In this document: in pieces, positions 9,627 through 21,579 of the stretch
Layout: each line of letters starts with the position of its first letter
Numbering within the stretch: position 1 is the first letter of the stretch
Assembly (NCBI GenBank): GCA_029972135.1
Contig: CP124755.1
Span: 1,054,001 to 1,118,000 of the forward strand
DNA from: Candidatus Thiocaldithrix dubininis
GTDB taxonomy: Bacteria; Pseudomonadota; Gammaproteobacteria; Thiotrichales; Thiotrichaceae
DNA: 64,000 bases
Direction of reading: 5' to 3'
Program-made: the position numbers and the translations under genes
The notes under the pieces: model-generated
Databases searched by the model: none
What the model was told of the DNA's origin: nothing
What the model saw: only the letters and a program-made list of their open reading frames with translations

Positions 9627-10580
9627 TTACAACCAGCCCTTACGTTTAAAATACCAATAAGGGGCGATACCTGCCAAAATCATTAAGCCAATAGCTAAAG
9701 GGTAGCCATACGTCCATTCTAATTCTGGCATCATTTTAAAGTTCATGCCGTATAAACTGGCGACTAAGGTCGGCGGTAGGAAAACCACGGCGGCAATCGA
9801 GAAGGTTTTGATAATTTGGTTTTGTTTAATATTAATAAAGCCTTGCGCCGTATCCATTAAGAAGTTGATTTTGTCGAACAAGAAAGTAGTGTGCGACATT
9901 AGGGTATCAATATCGCGTAAAACGTCGGGTACAATTTCCTGCATAACCGCTTGATCGCGTAGTTGCCGTTGCAAGAAGGAAATGGAGCGTTGAGTATCCA
10001 TTAAACACAGACGAATTTTACCATTGCTATCTTCAATATTGGCTAAATCGTCAATGGCAGCTTCTAAGTCGGCATCTTCGTCTTCCAATACAGTATGACT
10101 GACGGTTTCGAGTTCGTGGTGTAAATCTTCAATCGCATCCGCTAAGTTTTCGACCTTTTGTTCAAAGATCGTTAGCAGCAATTCGCTGGCCGTATGCACA
10201 TCAATTTGCCCGCGCCGTGCTCGCATTCTTAATAAGCGAAAGTCGGCTAATTCACCATCCCGTACTGTAATTAAGCGTTGTGCTTGTAGAATAAACGCAA
10301 CGGTTACCGGGTCAAAACGCCCCTCACTTTGTGCCAAGAATAGCGAGTGCACATGAATTCCATTGCTATCCACAAAATAACGGGCAGAGGATTCAATTTC
10401 TTCAACATCATCAGATTCGGGTAGTTCGGTATGCAATAGCGCTTCCAGCCTATCACGCTCGTCGTCCGAGGTATCTTGTGCGTCAACCCAGCCAACCTTA
10501 AAAATCGAATGATCTAAGATTGCGCCCTCTAATTTTTGTTCACGCAATTTACCGTCGGTAAAATCAAATAATCTGAGCAT
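9627..10580 (-). CDS. corA: CorA family magnesium/cobalt transporter
   Basis: This 317-residue protein has a long, acidic cytoplasmic N-terminal domain. Two transmembrane helices sit at the extreme C-terminus, separated by the signature YGMNF followed by MPEL. The GMN motif forms the selectivity loop of the pentameric divalent-cation channel. Coiled-coil-like helices occupy about residues 150-240. The protein ends in a basic tail (YFKRKGWL), as usual for CorA. It lies 35 nt upstream of the Uma2 gene on the same strand. Confidence 0.93.
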   Translation of the reverse strand: MLRLFDFTDGKLREQKLEGAILDHSIFKVGWVDAQDTSDDERDRLEALLHTELPESDDVEEIESSARYFVDSNGIHVHSLFLAQSEGRFDPVTVAFILQAQRLITVRDGELADFRLLRMRARRGQIDVHTASELLLTIFEQKVENLADAIEDLHHELETVSHTVLEDEDADLEAAIDDLANIEDSNGKIRLCLMDTQRSISFLQRQLRDQAVMQEIVPDVLRDIDTLMSHTTFLFDKINFLMDTAQGFINIKQNQIIKTFSIAAVVFLPPTLVASLYGMNFKMMPELEWTYGYPLAIGLMILAGIAPYWYFKRKGWL

Positions 10581-10737
10581 AGGTTACATACCTCAAGGCT
10601 TTAGGCTATAAGCGCACCCGCCTCCACATTTGGAGAGTTAATAATGGGAAGAGTAATCATTGAAAAAGGCGTGTTATTGTAGCAGCGTACTGCTGAGAAA
10701 CCGACTTTATTTTACGCGTGGGTAGGTGACCGTTTGG

Positions 10738-11604
10738 TTAACGAATGTAGTTCATTTCGCGGTGGCGTAAAACGGCTTTAATGCCCGGTTGGGTTTTAAA
10801 ATGCTGATATAAACGCTCAGCAATATAAACCGAACGATGACGCCCACCCGTGCAACCAATTGAGACGGTTAGATAAGCGCGTTGACATTCACCGTGTGGG
10901 CTGGGTAACCAACGTTGTACGAAACTTTGAATATCTGATGCCATATCATTGACGGTTTGATGCGATTCCAACCAATCAACAATCGCACGATCTTGCCCGG
11001 TAAGCTGTCTTAATTCAGGTATCCAATACGGATTGGGTAAGCAGCGCACATCAAATAAGTAATCAGAATCAGAGGGGGCGGCGTGTTTAAAACCAAACGA
11101 TTGAATCATTAATGACAAATCGTGCGGGGTGGTTTGGCAAATACGGGCTTTAAGTAAGCGCCCCAATTCGTAAACACTGGTATGCGAAGTATCAATCCGT
11201 AAATCTGCTTCTGCCGCAAGCGGCATGAGAATTTCCGTTTCTAATGCAATGGCTTTGTCTAATTCGGGCGTTTCTAAGGTTAGTGGATGTAAACGGCGAG
11301 TTTCATTATAACGTTTAAATAAAACATCTGGCTTGGCGTACAAATAAACCAACTGAGTATTATTAACGCGTTGGCGAATCCGTTCTATCGTTGCGGGAAT
11401 AGCATTCAAGCTTTCACGCCCACCCCGAATATCAATACCGATGGCTAAGTACGGTTGTTTGGCAATTTGTGCTGTACCTAACAAGGCTTCGAGCAAGGTG
11501 GCAGGTAGGTTATCAATGCAATAATAACCGTTATCTTCTAAAGTGTGTAAAGCGTAGGTTTTCCCTGCACCGGACATACCCGTTACAATAATAATTTGTT
11601 GCAT
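10738..11604 (-). CDS. rapZ: RNase adapter protein RapZ
   Basis: This 288-residue protein carries Walker A GMSGAGKT (residues 9-16), followed by ALEDNGYYCIDNLP-like sequence (here TLEDNGYYCIDNLP) and IGIDIRGG. The C-terminal half has CTGGRHRSVYIAERL. In E. coli, RapZ binds GlmZ/GlmY small RNAs and directs RNase E to GlmZ, tuning glucosamine-6-phosphate synthesis. Position as the last gene of rpoN-hpf-ptsN-rapZ is conserved across gammaproteobacteria. The start is 18 nt after the ptsN stop. Confidence 0.95.
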   Translation of the reverse strand: MQQIIIVTGMSGAGKTYALHTLEDNGYYCIDNLPATLLEALLGTAQIAKQPYLAIGIDIRGGRESLNAIPATIERIRQRVNNTQLVYLYAKPDVLFKRYNETRRLHPLTLETPELDKAIALETEILMPLAAEADLRIDTSHTSVYELGRLLKARICQTTPHDLSLMIQSFGFKHAAPSDSDYLFDVRCLPNPYWIPELRQLTGQDRAIVDWLESHQTVNDMASDIQSFVQRWLPSPHGECQRAYLTVSIGCTGGRHRSVYIAERLYQHFKTQPGIKAVLRHREMNYIR

Positions 11605-11622
11605 AGTGGTCTTATTCTTAAC

Positions 11623-12111
11623 TTAAGCCGCTAACATAGCATTATCTAATTGTAAGGGTTGTAATGCACTATTTAGGTAGGTTAATAACGCATCACTCGT
11701 CTGGCTGCCAAGCGGCAAATTTTCAATAAGACTAGGTTGCGTTAGAAGAGTAGCTAATTGGCTAATAATCGAACGGTAGGTGTCGCTGGCTTGACTGGGT
11801 ACAATAATCGCTAAAAAGATTTGTACCGGCTTTTTGTCGGGTGTATCCATTTTAACGCCTTGTTCCAGTACAACTAAAGCCATTAAAGGCGTTGGAATGT
11901 TTAAACAGGCATGAGGAATGGCAATGCCATTCCCCAAGGTAGTACTTCCCAGTTTTTCCCGGTTAGTTAGCGCCTCTAACACTTCCTCAATCCCTAGTGT
12001 GGGTTGTTGTTGTGTTAATAATTCGGCTAACTTCTCGAACACACGTTTACGACTGGATAACTCCTCAAAGCATGCGACTTGTGCCGGTAACAACAAGGGT
12101 ACGGTTTGCAT
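11623..12111 (-). CDS. ptsN: Nitrogen-related phosphotransferase EIIA (EIIA-Ntr)
   Basis: This 162-residue EIIA-Ntr protein accepts phosphate from NPr and acts as a regulator of nitrogen, potassium and envelope functions. The phosphorylated histidine is H67 in GNGIAIPHACL. Flanking sequence VLEALTNREKLGSTTLG and LVVLEQGVKMDTPDKKPVQIFLA matches the family. The gene begins 3 nt after the hpf stop and is followed by rapZ, the standard sigma-54 operon order. Confidence 0.95.
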   Translation of the reverse strand: MQTVPLLLPAQVACFEELSSRKRVFEKLAELLTQQQPTLGIEEVLEALTNREKLGSTTLGNGIAIPHACLNIPTPLMALVVLEQGVKMDTPDKKPVQIFLAIIVPSQASDTYRSIISQLATLLTQPSLIENLPLGSQTSDALLTYLNSALQPLQLDNAMLAA

Positions 12112-12114
12112 AGC

Positions 12115-12441
12115 TTAGTCCGCCGTTGCGGCTAAATTGACGGCTTGTTGACGATTATGGTCTTTGACTTTTTCTTTGTGTTTAACAATTTGTCGATCTA
12201 GCTTGTCGGCTAATAAGTCGATAGCAGAATACATATCATCCGCTTGCGCTTCAGCAAAGATATGATTGCCGCTAACATGTAACGATGCTTCCGCTCTGTG
12301 ACGGCCTTTTTGGACTTCTAGAATGACGTGAATGTTAATAACCCGGTCGAAATGGCGGGTTACTCGCCCTACTTTTTCACGTACATAAGCATTCATAGAG
12401 TCTGTAACATCAATGTGATGACCAGTGATTTCTAATTGCAT
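12115..12441 (-). CDS. hpf: Ribosome hibernation promoting factor (short HPF/YhbH)
   Basis: This 108-residue protein of the short HPF class stabilises 100S ribosome dimers in stationary phase. MQLEITGHHIDVTDSM, AYVREKVGRVTRHFDRVINIHV and ADDMYSAIDLLADKLDRQI are typical. The ATG at 12441 is preferred over a TTG 6 nt upstream, because AGGAG lies at the right distance before it. It lies downstream of rpoN with a 65-nt gap. Confidence 0.93.
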   Translation of the reverse strand: MQLEITGHHIDVTDSMNAYVREKVGRVTRHFDRVINIHVILEVQKGRHRAEASLHVSGNHIFAEAQADDMYSAIDLLADKLDRQIVKHKEKVKDHNRQQAVNLAATAD

Positions 12442-12506
12442 ATGCAAACTCCTTTTTATAGGTCATAAGAGTAATCAAATCGAACATTATGCGAGTACGA
12501 CTTGAT

Positions 12507-14009
12507 TTAGGATAGAACCAGTGTCTTACGTTCGTGTGATGATAAAATAGACATTGCTTCACGGTATTTTGCCACCGTACGGCGTGCTACATTGATTCCT
12601 TGTTGGTTTAATAGTGTTGTTAATTGATTATCACTTAATGGTGAATGCGGATTCTCATTCGCTATTAATTTTTTAATCATGGCGCGAATCGCTGTAGAGG
12701 AACAGCTTGAGCCAGTGTCAGTGTCAACTTGACTGGAAAAGAAATATTTAAACTCAAAGATACCCTTAGGGGTATGCATATATTTATTAGTGGTAACCCG
12801 TGAGATAGTCGATTCATGCATTTCTAACACTTCCGCTATATCCCTAAGCACTAAAGGCTTCATGGCTTGCTCACCATATTGCATGAAAGCGCTCTGCCGA
12901 TCAACTATTGCTTTTGCAACGTTTAATAAAGTGACATTACGGCTTTCGACACTGCGGATGAGCCAACGTGCTTGTTGTAAATGGCTTTTGAAATAGGAAG
13001 CGTCATTATCCGATTTAACATTGCCCAGCATGTCAGCATACAGTTGATTAATTTCAAGATTTGGCGTGACTTGTGGATTAAGCGATACCGCCCATTGCCC
13101 CTTAATTTTGCGTACATACACATCAGGCACAATGTAATCAGTTTTGCTTGAAGAATAAGCATTGCCGGGTTTGGGTTGTAAACTTCTGAGGATTCGGATA
13201 ATGTCCTCCAACTCGTTTTGCTCAAGTTTTAGACGTTTCTGTATTTCTTTATAGTCTCGTCTTTCCAGTAAGTCCAGACATTTTTCAACTAATTGCTTAG
13301 CCTTTAATGCCAGTTTAGATTCGGGTAAATGTGATAGCTGGACTAATAAACACTCTCTCAAATCACGGGAAGCTACCCCTACTGGATCAAGGTGTTGAAC
13401 AAATTTTATAACAACTTCAATATCTTCCAATTCAATCGGTAAAATTTCACTAAGTACCGTAAAGATGTCTTCAACTGAATCACAAAGATAACCCGCTTCG
13501 TCTAATGAACAAACAATAGCTTCAGCAATTTGCTTGTCAATCGTTGATAAATTGCTTAAACGAATCTGCCATAATAAATGCTCTTGTAAGCCTAAATCGC
13601 TGCTATCCTCTTGATTCTCCAAGAAGCTGCTTGAGTCCGAATCACTGTCTTGATTAGCGCTACTGCTGCTGCCACTACGTGTGTCATAAATGTCATCCCA
13701 GTTGGCATCAATGCTTAATTCATCTGGGATTTCGCTGCTACTAAAATCACGTTCATCGGTTGCGTTTAACTCGAATGAATCCTCGGTCGAGCTTACCTCA
13801 TTTTCTTGAGTCGCTTTTGTGTTAGTTTCAGCCGTCGTTTCTACGTTATTGTCATCGGCTAATTGTAATAAAGGATTTTCTTCTAACGCGGTTTGAATTT
13901 CATTTTGCAATTCTAATGAGGACAGTTGCAGCAAACGGATGGCTTGTTGCAATTGCGGTGTCATGGAGAGCGTTTGTCCAAGACGTAAGTCAAATCCTTG
14001 TTTAAGCAT
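12507..14009 (-). CDS. rpoN: RNA polymerase sigma-54 factor
   Basis: This 500-residue protein shows the three sigma-54 regions. The glutamine-rich N-terminal activator-interaction segment has LGQTLSMTPQLQQAIRLLQL. An acidic Ser/Asp/Glu-rich linker runs from about 50 to 140. The core-binding and DNA-binding part has RDIAEVLEMHESTISRVT (helix-turn-helix) and ends in the RpoN box, ARRTVAKYREAM. It heads the rpoN-hpf-ptsN-rapZ cluster. The usual upstream lptAB genes are absent here; instead tadA is divergent. Confidence 0.96.
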   Translation of the reverse strand: MLKQGFDLRLGQTLSMTPQLQQAIRLLQLSSLELQNEIQTALEENPLLQLADDNNVETTAETNTKATQENEVSSTEDSFELNATDERDFSSSEIPDELSIDANWDDIYDTRSGSSSSANQDSDSDSSSFLENQEDSSDLGLQEHLLWQIRLSNLSTIDKQIAEAIVCSLDEAGYLCDSVEDIFTVLSEILPIELEDIEVVIKFVQHLDPVGVASRDLRECLLVQLSHLPESKLALKAKQLVEKCLDLLERRDYKEIQKRLKLEQNELEDIIRILRSLQPKPGNAYSSSKTDYIVPDVYVRKIKGQWAVSLNPQVTPNLEINQLYADMLGNVKSDNDASYFKSHLQQARWLIRSVESRNVTLLNVAKAIVDRQSAFMQYGEQAMKPLVLRDIAEVLEMHESTISRVTTNKYMHTPKGIFEFKYFFSSQVDTDTGSSCSSTAIRAMIKKLIANENPHSPLSDNQLTTLLNQQGINVARRTVAKYREAMSILSSHERKTLVLS

Positions 14010-14102
14010 TGTTATTTTGACCCTTCTCCAACGTTGCCATTACAGACGGTTGCATTACTTCCTACCCCAAGTGTTATAGTCTGCCCTAATTCTAACAGAA
14101 GT

Positions 14103-14118
14103 TGGCAAGATATTTGCA
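14103..14118 (+). promoter_or_regulatory. Candidate sigma-54 promoter upstream of tadA
   Basis: TGGCAAG, four bases, then TTGCA fits the sigma-54 -24/-12 consensus TGGCACG-N4-TTGCW with one mismatch and exact GG-to-GC spacing. It sits about 23 nt before the tadA start, in the rpoN/tadA divergent region. The match is seen in the sequence; promoter activity is inferred. Confidence 0.4.
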
Positions 14119-14125
14119 GTGGTAA

Positions 14126-16219
<2,094 letters not shown>

Positions 16220-16315
16220 AAGCGTTCTCCATCCGTGAGTTATGAATAATGTGGTTTAAGTATAGTGTAGAATGGTTTATACGATGCGAATCGTACAAAA
16301 TCTCAAACGCAAAGC

Positions 16316-16343
16316 TTGCCTTGTGTGGGAAATTCATTATAAT
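16316..16343 (+). promoter_or_regulatory. Promoter of tRNA-Val
   Basis: TTGCCT (16316-16321), a 16-nt spacer and a perfect TATAAT (16338-16343), 17 nt before the mature tRNA 5' end. Confidence 0.75.
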
Positions 16344-16360
16344 CGCAAGCCTTCAACGAC

Positions 16361-16437
16361 AGGCGTATAGCTCAGTTGGTTAGAGCACCACCTTGACATG
16401 GTGGGGGTCGTTGGTTCGAGTCCAATTACGCCTACCA
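16361..16437 (+). tRNA. tRNA-Val (anticodon GAC)
   Basis: The cloverleaf is complete. The acceptor stem is AGGCGTA/TACGCCT, the D arm contains AGCTCAGTTGG, the anticodon stem is CCACC/GGTGG with loop centred on GAC, and the T loop has GGTTCGAGTCC. Discriminator A and the 3' CCA are encoded (16434-16437). Its own promoter and terminator flank it. Confidence 0.96.
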
Positions 16438-16445
16438 AATTTTAG

Positions 16446-16484
16446 AAAGCCAGATATTACCTACTTGTAAATCTGGCTTTTTTT
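16446..16484 (+). terminator. Intrinsic terminator of tRNA-Val
   Basis: A 10-bp stem (AAAGCCAGAT / ATCTGGCTTT) with a 15-nt loop, followed by a T run. Confidence 0.88.
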
Positions 16485-16562
16485 GTGCCTATTTTTAAAA
16501 ACTTATCCCTTACTAATTAATGTTTGCTAAGATTCTCTCACTGATTGATTGGGACTATCTAT

Positions 16563-17372
16563 GTGAAACGTTTAGTCATTAGCGCATTGATTCCATTTCT
16601 ACTGTTAGCCTGTTCTGAAAAGAAAGCGCCACCACAACCCGTGGCTGCGATTGAAGAGGAAGAGGTGACCGATTGTTCTAAATTCTTTGTGTCAGGCACA
16701 CCACCTGTTTTAACGAATCCAAAGTTACAAGCGAAAACTCAACCGATTTGCTTTAGTGGTTTTGCTGTGTTGCATTCTGGGGTAACACGCACGCCGTTAT
16801 ATGCCGCTGAATACATGACCAAAGCTAAGTTAACACGTGCGCGACAAGTGGCGCGTGAGGATTCATTCCATGCGGAAAAAATTATTCCGGTGGGTGAGCG
16901 TGCCGAGTTGTCGGACTATACTAATTCAGGTTATGACCGTGGTCATTTAGCGCCTGCTGCGGATATGCCCTCTACTCGTGCGCAAAGTGAGAGTTTTTCA
17001 CTGGCGAATATGACACCACAAAATCCGAATAATAATCGGGGGATTTGGTCGGATATTGAAAGCACGACGCGTGGGTTAGTGACCAAACGTGGTGAGTTGT
17101 ATATTGTGTCCGGCCCTATGTTTTTGGGGAATAAGGTACAGCGTATGAATGGGCGGGTATTAGTGCCCACACATTATTATAAAGCGATTTATGACCCCAA
17201 ACGCCAAGAAGCGGGTGCTTATGTGGTGGAGAATAAAGAAAATGCTGTGCCGAAAGTTATCAGTATTACAGAGTTAACTAAGATGTCTGGTGTACAAGTC
17301 TTTCCGAAGTTAACCGCTACGGTGCAAAACACCGCTATGAGTTTGCCTATCCCTAATTCTGGAAAACCGTAA
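16563..17372 (+). CDS. DNA/RNA non-specific endonuclease, lipoprotein
   Basis: This 269-residue exported nuclease has a signal peptide ending in the lipobox LLLAC (Cys at 17). The NUC-type beta-beta-alpha-metal domain shows YDRGHLAPAADM, with the catalytic His, and NMTPQNPNNNRGIWSDIE, with the magnesium-binding Asn. It probably degrades extracellular or periplasmic nucleic acid as a nutrient or barrier. The GTG at 16563 is chosen because it gives a normal lipoprotein leader; a TTG 18 nt upstream is in frame but has no support. The stop overlaps the next start by 1 nt. Confidence 0.85.
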   Translation: MKRLVISALIPFLLLACSEKKAPPQPVAAIEEEEVTDCSKFFVSGTPPVLTNPKLQAKTQPICFSGFAVLHSGVTRTPLYAAEYMTKAKLTRARQVAREDSFHAEKIIPVGERAELSDYTNSGYDRGHLAPAADMPSTRAQSESFSLANMTPQNPNNNRGIWSDIESTTRGLVTKRGELYIVSGPMFLGNKVQRMNGRVLVPTHYYKAIYDPKRQEAGAYVVENKENAVPKVISITELTKMSGVQVFPKLTATVQNTAMSLPIPNSGKP

Positions 17373-17617
17373 TGAAATATTTTGAAAACGAAAGCGATGT
17401 CATTACCTTGCAAGAATTATCTATTGAAAATCGTTTAGATCGCGTTTCTATCTTCGGTAGTTTAGATATTACGCGTGACAAGCAAGGTCTGGAATTAGCC
17501 TTAAAATTGCAATGTATTGTGGAGGGTATTGTTAACGCGTTGGAACAAGTGAAAGACGAACTCCCAGATCATATTCCACCGCCTGCGCCGACTGAAGAAG
17601 TCGAAAACCCCTTCTAA
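17372..17617 (+). CDS. Small acidic protein of unknown function
   Basis: This 81-residue protein has no signal peptide. It is acidic, with a helical middle part (LELALKLQCIVEGIVNALEQVKDEL) and a Pro-rich C-terminus (PPPAPTEEVENPF). It starts on the last base of the nuclease gene (TAATG), so translation is likely coupled. I do not recognise the family; tight coupling suggests a role linked to the nuclease, but no immunity or inhibitor function can be shown. Confidence 0.6.
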   Translation: MKYFENESDVITLQELSIENRLDRVSIFGSLDITRDKQGLELALKLQCIVEGIVNALEQVKDELPDHIPPPAPTEEVENPF

Positions 17618-17631
17618 CTTTAATTAAGCCT

Positions 17632-17659
17632 CAGTTAGCCAGTACCCTACGGCTAACTG
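17632..17659 (+). terminator. Hairpin downstream of the nuclease operon
   Basis: A perfect 9-bp stem (CAGTTAGCC / GGCTAACTG) with a 10-nt loop, 15 nt after the stop. No T run follows, so it may be a weak terminator or an mRNA-stabilising hairpin. Confidence 0.4.
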
Positions 17660-17769
17660 GGCGCTTAGATTAACCGCACATTTTTCCGCTAATTTAAGAT
17701 TTAAGGCGATTTGCGCTTTATTTAACTGGTTGATTTATTAGCGAATCTAAAAAATCCCAAATCGACCCC

Positions 17770-17797
17770 TTGACTTTGAACGTTAGCTACCTATTAT
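17770..17797 (+). promoter_or_regulatory. groESL promoter
   Basis: TTGACT (17770-17775), a 16-nt spacer and TATTAT (17792-17797). The -10 box touches the first half of the CIRCE operator, so HrcA binding would block RNA polymerase. Confidence 0.7.
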
Positions 17798-17823
17798 TAG
17801 CACTCAATAGCACTGAGTGCTAA
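17797..17823 (+). promoter_or_regulatory. CIRCE operator (HrcA binding site)
   Basis: A perfect match to the CIRCE inverted repeat: TTAGCACTC, nine bases, GAGTGCTAA. HrcA is known to repress groESL through this site until heat stress. The repeat lies 54 nt upstream of groES. Confidence 0.96.
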
Positions 17824-17877
17824 TAATCAAACCTATTATATCACTCTAACTTACGATGTTTGAGGAGTAGAACTTCT

Positions 17878-18168
17878 ATGAAAATTCGTCCATTGCACGA
17901 CCGCGTTGTTGTACGCCGTATGGAAGAAGAGCGTAAAACTGCCAGCGGTATTATCATTCCAGACAATGCGGCTGAAAAACCAGATCGCGGTGAAGTTCTG
18001 GCGGTTGGTCCGGGCAAAGTTGGTGATGACAATGAACGCATTGCGCTACAAGTTAAAGTTGGCGACAAAGTTCTGTTCGGTAAATACGCAGGGACTGCCG
18101 TTAAAGTTGACGGTCAAGAACTGTTAATTATGCGTGAAGAAGACCTGTTAGCCATTATCGAAGGCTAA
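17878..18168 (+). CDS. groES: Co-chaperonin GroES
   Basis: This 96-residue co-chaperonin caps the GroEL ring. The N-terminus [14 protein letters not shown] and the mobile loop [13 protein letters not shown] are typical, and [14 protein letters not shown] closes the fold. The ATG at 17878 follows GAGGAG by 10 nt; longer in-frame starts have no support. The gene is the first of the CIRCE-controlled operon. Confidence 0.98.
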   Translation: MKIRPLHDRVVVRRMEEERKTASGIIIPDNAAEKPDRGEVLAVGPGKVGDDNERIALQVKVGDKVLFGKYAGTAVKVDGQELLIMREEDLLAIIEG

Positions 18169-18204
18169 TCTTAGGTTTGACGGTTTACCAAACAAAATTA
18201 TTGA

Positions 18205-19851
<1,647 letters not shown>

Positions 19852-19873
19852 TTGCGCTTTGCACTAAGCCATT

Positions 19874-19903
19874 AAAAAGCCCCGAGCAATCGGGGCTTTT
19901 TTT
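19874..19903 (+). terminator. Intrinsic terminator of groESL
   Basis: The stem AAAAGCCCCG / CGGGGCTTTT (10 bp) with a short AGCAAT loop is followed by further T residues. Confidence 0.93.
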
Positions 19904-19930
19904 GTGGTGCGTTTTATTGATTAGACGTGC

Positions 19931-20524
19931 TTAAGCGGCAACCGCTTCTGTTGTTTCTGGGTGTTGGGCTTGTTCTAAGGCATAAACCAATTGTGGAATT
20001 TGTGATAAGGCAGGTGCGCCATCCATCAATAAGGCAATTGGCATAACTTCAAAAATTTCTTCAGGCGATGCGTTATGACTCAATGCGCCTTTGACATGCA
20101 GTTCGATTAAACGCGCATCTTGTTGCACAATAGCAATACCTAAACCAATTAATTCACGGCAATGGTGATCTAAACAACCTTTGCTTAATGAAAATTCGCG
20201 CCAAGAATCGCTCCATGCATGCCATAAATCATGTGAGTGGCGATGTTCCGGGCTGGCTTGTGTATACAGCGCAATTTTACGCACTTGTTGTAGTTCAGTT
20301 TCGCTTGCGCCCATTTTACGAGCTGCATCAGTGTGAATCTCAATACAACGATGACAGCCTTTAGCTAAGGCAATGCCTAATGTGATTAATTCTTTCTGCT
20401 TGCGATCTAATACCCCTTTCTTGGTGCTTTCTTGGGATAATTCGCCAATAATTTCTAAAAATTCACCTAAACCATAGTGGCGTGCGGTTTTCAAAGATTC
20501 CATAAAGCTAGGTTGTTTCATCAT
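19931..20524 (-). CDS. Carboxymuconolactone decarboxylase family (AhpD-like) protein
   Basis: This 197-residue protein holds two CMD-like helical repeats. The first carries the AhpD signature KGCHRCIEIHTDAARKMGAS, with a CxxC pair and downstream His, suggesting thiol-dependent peroxidase or disulfide chemistry. The second repeat (about 110-180) keeps the fold pattern HHCRELIGLGIAIVQQDARLIELHVKGAL but lacks CxxC. The ATG at 20524 follows AAGGAA; an upstream GTG is in frame but unsupported. It may be an antioxidant enzyme; the substrate is unknown. Confidence 0.8.
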   Translation of the reverse strand: MMKQPSFMESLKTARHYGLGEFLEIIGELSQESTKKGVLDRKQKELITLGIALAKGCHRCIEIHTDAARKMGASETELQQVRKIALYTQASPEHRHSHDLWHAWSDSWREFSLSKGCLDHHCRELIGLGIAIVQQDARLIELHVKGALSHNASPEEIFEVMPIALLMDGAPALSQIPQLVYALEQAQHPETTEAVAA

Positions 20525-20718
20525 ATTTTCCTTATTTGTTGCGTTTGCTAGCACGATAAACCTAACGGTATTGATACGATATTATTGTGTCGTTGTTGTG
20601 ACATACACTGTAAGCAGATCACGCCAACTTGCAGATGAACGTGATCCCTGTTTGCTATATGCGAATGTTACGATTTTCTAATATTGCATTGCAACATAAC
20701 ACCTAGTTTTGCGCTGTT

Positions 20719-21426
20719 TTACAGACAAGTGAGCTTATTGGCATCAGCCCGCATACGAGTAGCATTATTAAAAAAGTTCATCGCTTCATTGCGTTTATTC
20801 TGACGGCTAAAGGCAACCGCCTTGCTTTCTAATTGACTAGCAGTTTGTAGCAGGTTTTGCTTAGATTTTTGACAAGCGGCGGTGGCGTTGCTGGTGACTT
20901 TAGGATTAGGCGCTGTTGATGTTGCTTGGGGGCGAGTAGGGCTGGGGCGTACAGTGGTTAAATTAGGGCGGGCTGTACTAGGTAAACGCGTGCCGTTAGT
21001 GCTAGGCGCGGGGCGTACTGCTGGATTAGGTCGATTAGCATTCGGTATCCGGTTGGCAGGAATAACCGCGACTCGCACCGTGCCAGTACTGGTACTAGGG
21101 CGTGGTGTGGTTGGTGGTACACGAGTTAGCGTCGCTGGACGCGGTGGCGTTATGTTAGGGCGTACGGGTGGACGCGCCGTATTGGCAGGATTGGGACGTG
21201 GATTGCTTGCCGAATTGGGTAGCGGACGCGCTGGCGGTCGTGCTGGCTGAGCCGGTTGTGTATTCGTGGGGCGAAGATAAGGGTTAGGACGCACGGGCAC
21301 ACGACTGACATTCGTGGCGGAATTACCATAACAATAAAAAGAGTCTTGGCAGTTATCAGCATAACTGGGTAGAACGGCAAAACTTAAGCATAGGGTTAGC
21401 GCAGTTAAGGGTGTTTTCAAAGACAT
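20719..21426 (-). CDS. Exported Pro/Arg/Thr-rich protein of unknown function
   Basis: This 235-residue protein begins with a signal peptide (MSLKTPLTALTLCLSFAVLPSYA) and a short Cys-containing stretch, NCQDSFYCYGN. A long low-complexity region of Pro, Arg, Thr and Asn (about 40-180) follows. The C-terminal 55 residues look helical (QNLLQTASQLESKAVAFSRQ...) and resemble a single TPR-like hairpin. I do not recognise the family. The ATG at 21426 has AGGAAG upstream; longer frames start before the signal peptide and are rejected. Confidence 0.6.
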   Translation of the reverse strand: MSLKTPLTALTLCLSFAVLPSYADNCQDSFYCYGNSATNVSRVPVRPNPYLRPTNTQPAQPARPPARPLPNSASNPRPNPANTARPPVRPNITPPRPATLTRVPPTTPRPSTSTGTVRVAVIPANRIPNANRPNPAVRPAPSTNGTRLPSTARPNLTTVRPSPTRPQATSTAPNPKVTSNATAACQKSKQNLLQTASQLESKAVAFSRQNKRNEAMNFFNNATRMRADANKLTCL

Positions 21427-21534
21427 AGAGACACTTCCTAAATATATAGAGGGCTGATTGGGGGTTAGACAATCTTGGGCGCAGTGTAGCAGAGCTGATT
21501 TAGAAAAGTTTTTAATGACCGGGGTAATCGGCAA

Positions 21535-21561
21535 TAAAAAGCCCGCAAAGTGCGAGCTTTT
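21535..21561 (-). terminator. Intrinsic terminator of the SlyD-like gene
   Basis: Read on the minus strand, AAAGCTCGCA-CTT-TGCGGGCTTT is followed by a TTATT stretch. It starts 19 nt after the stop codon of the SlyD-like gene. Confidence 0.75.
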
Positions 21562-21579
21562 CTAGCAAACGGACGCTAA

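Noticed and set aside
20617..20646. 7-bp inverted repeat GATCACG...CGTGATC upstream of the AhpD-like gene
   Set aside because: Short arms, 16-nt spacer and no link to a known operator; could be chance.
20882..21250. 122-codon open frame on the plus strand
   Set aside because: It is antisense to the Pro/Arg/Thr-rich exported protein; Val/Gly/Leu/Arg composition is the mirror of that low-complexity region and there is no ribosome binding site.
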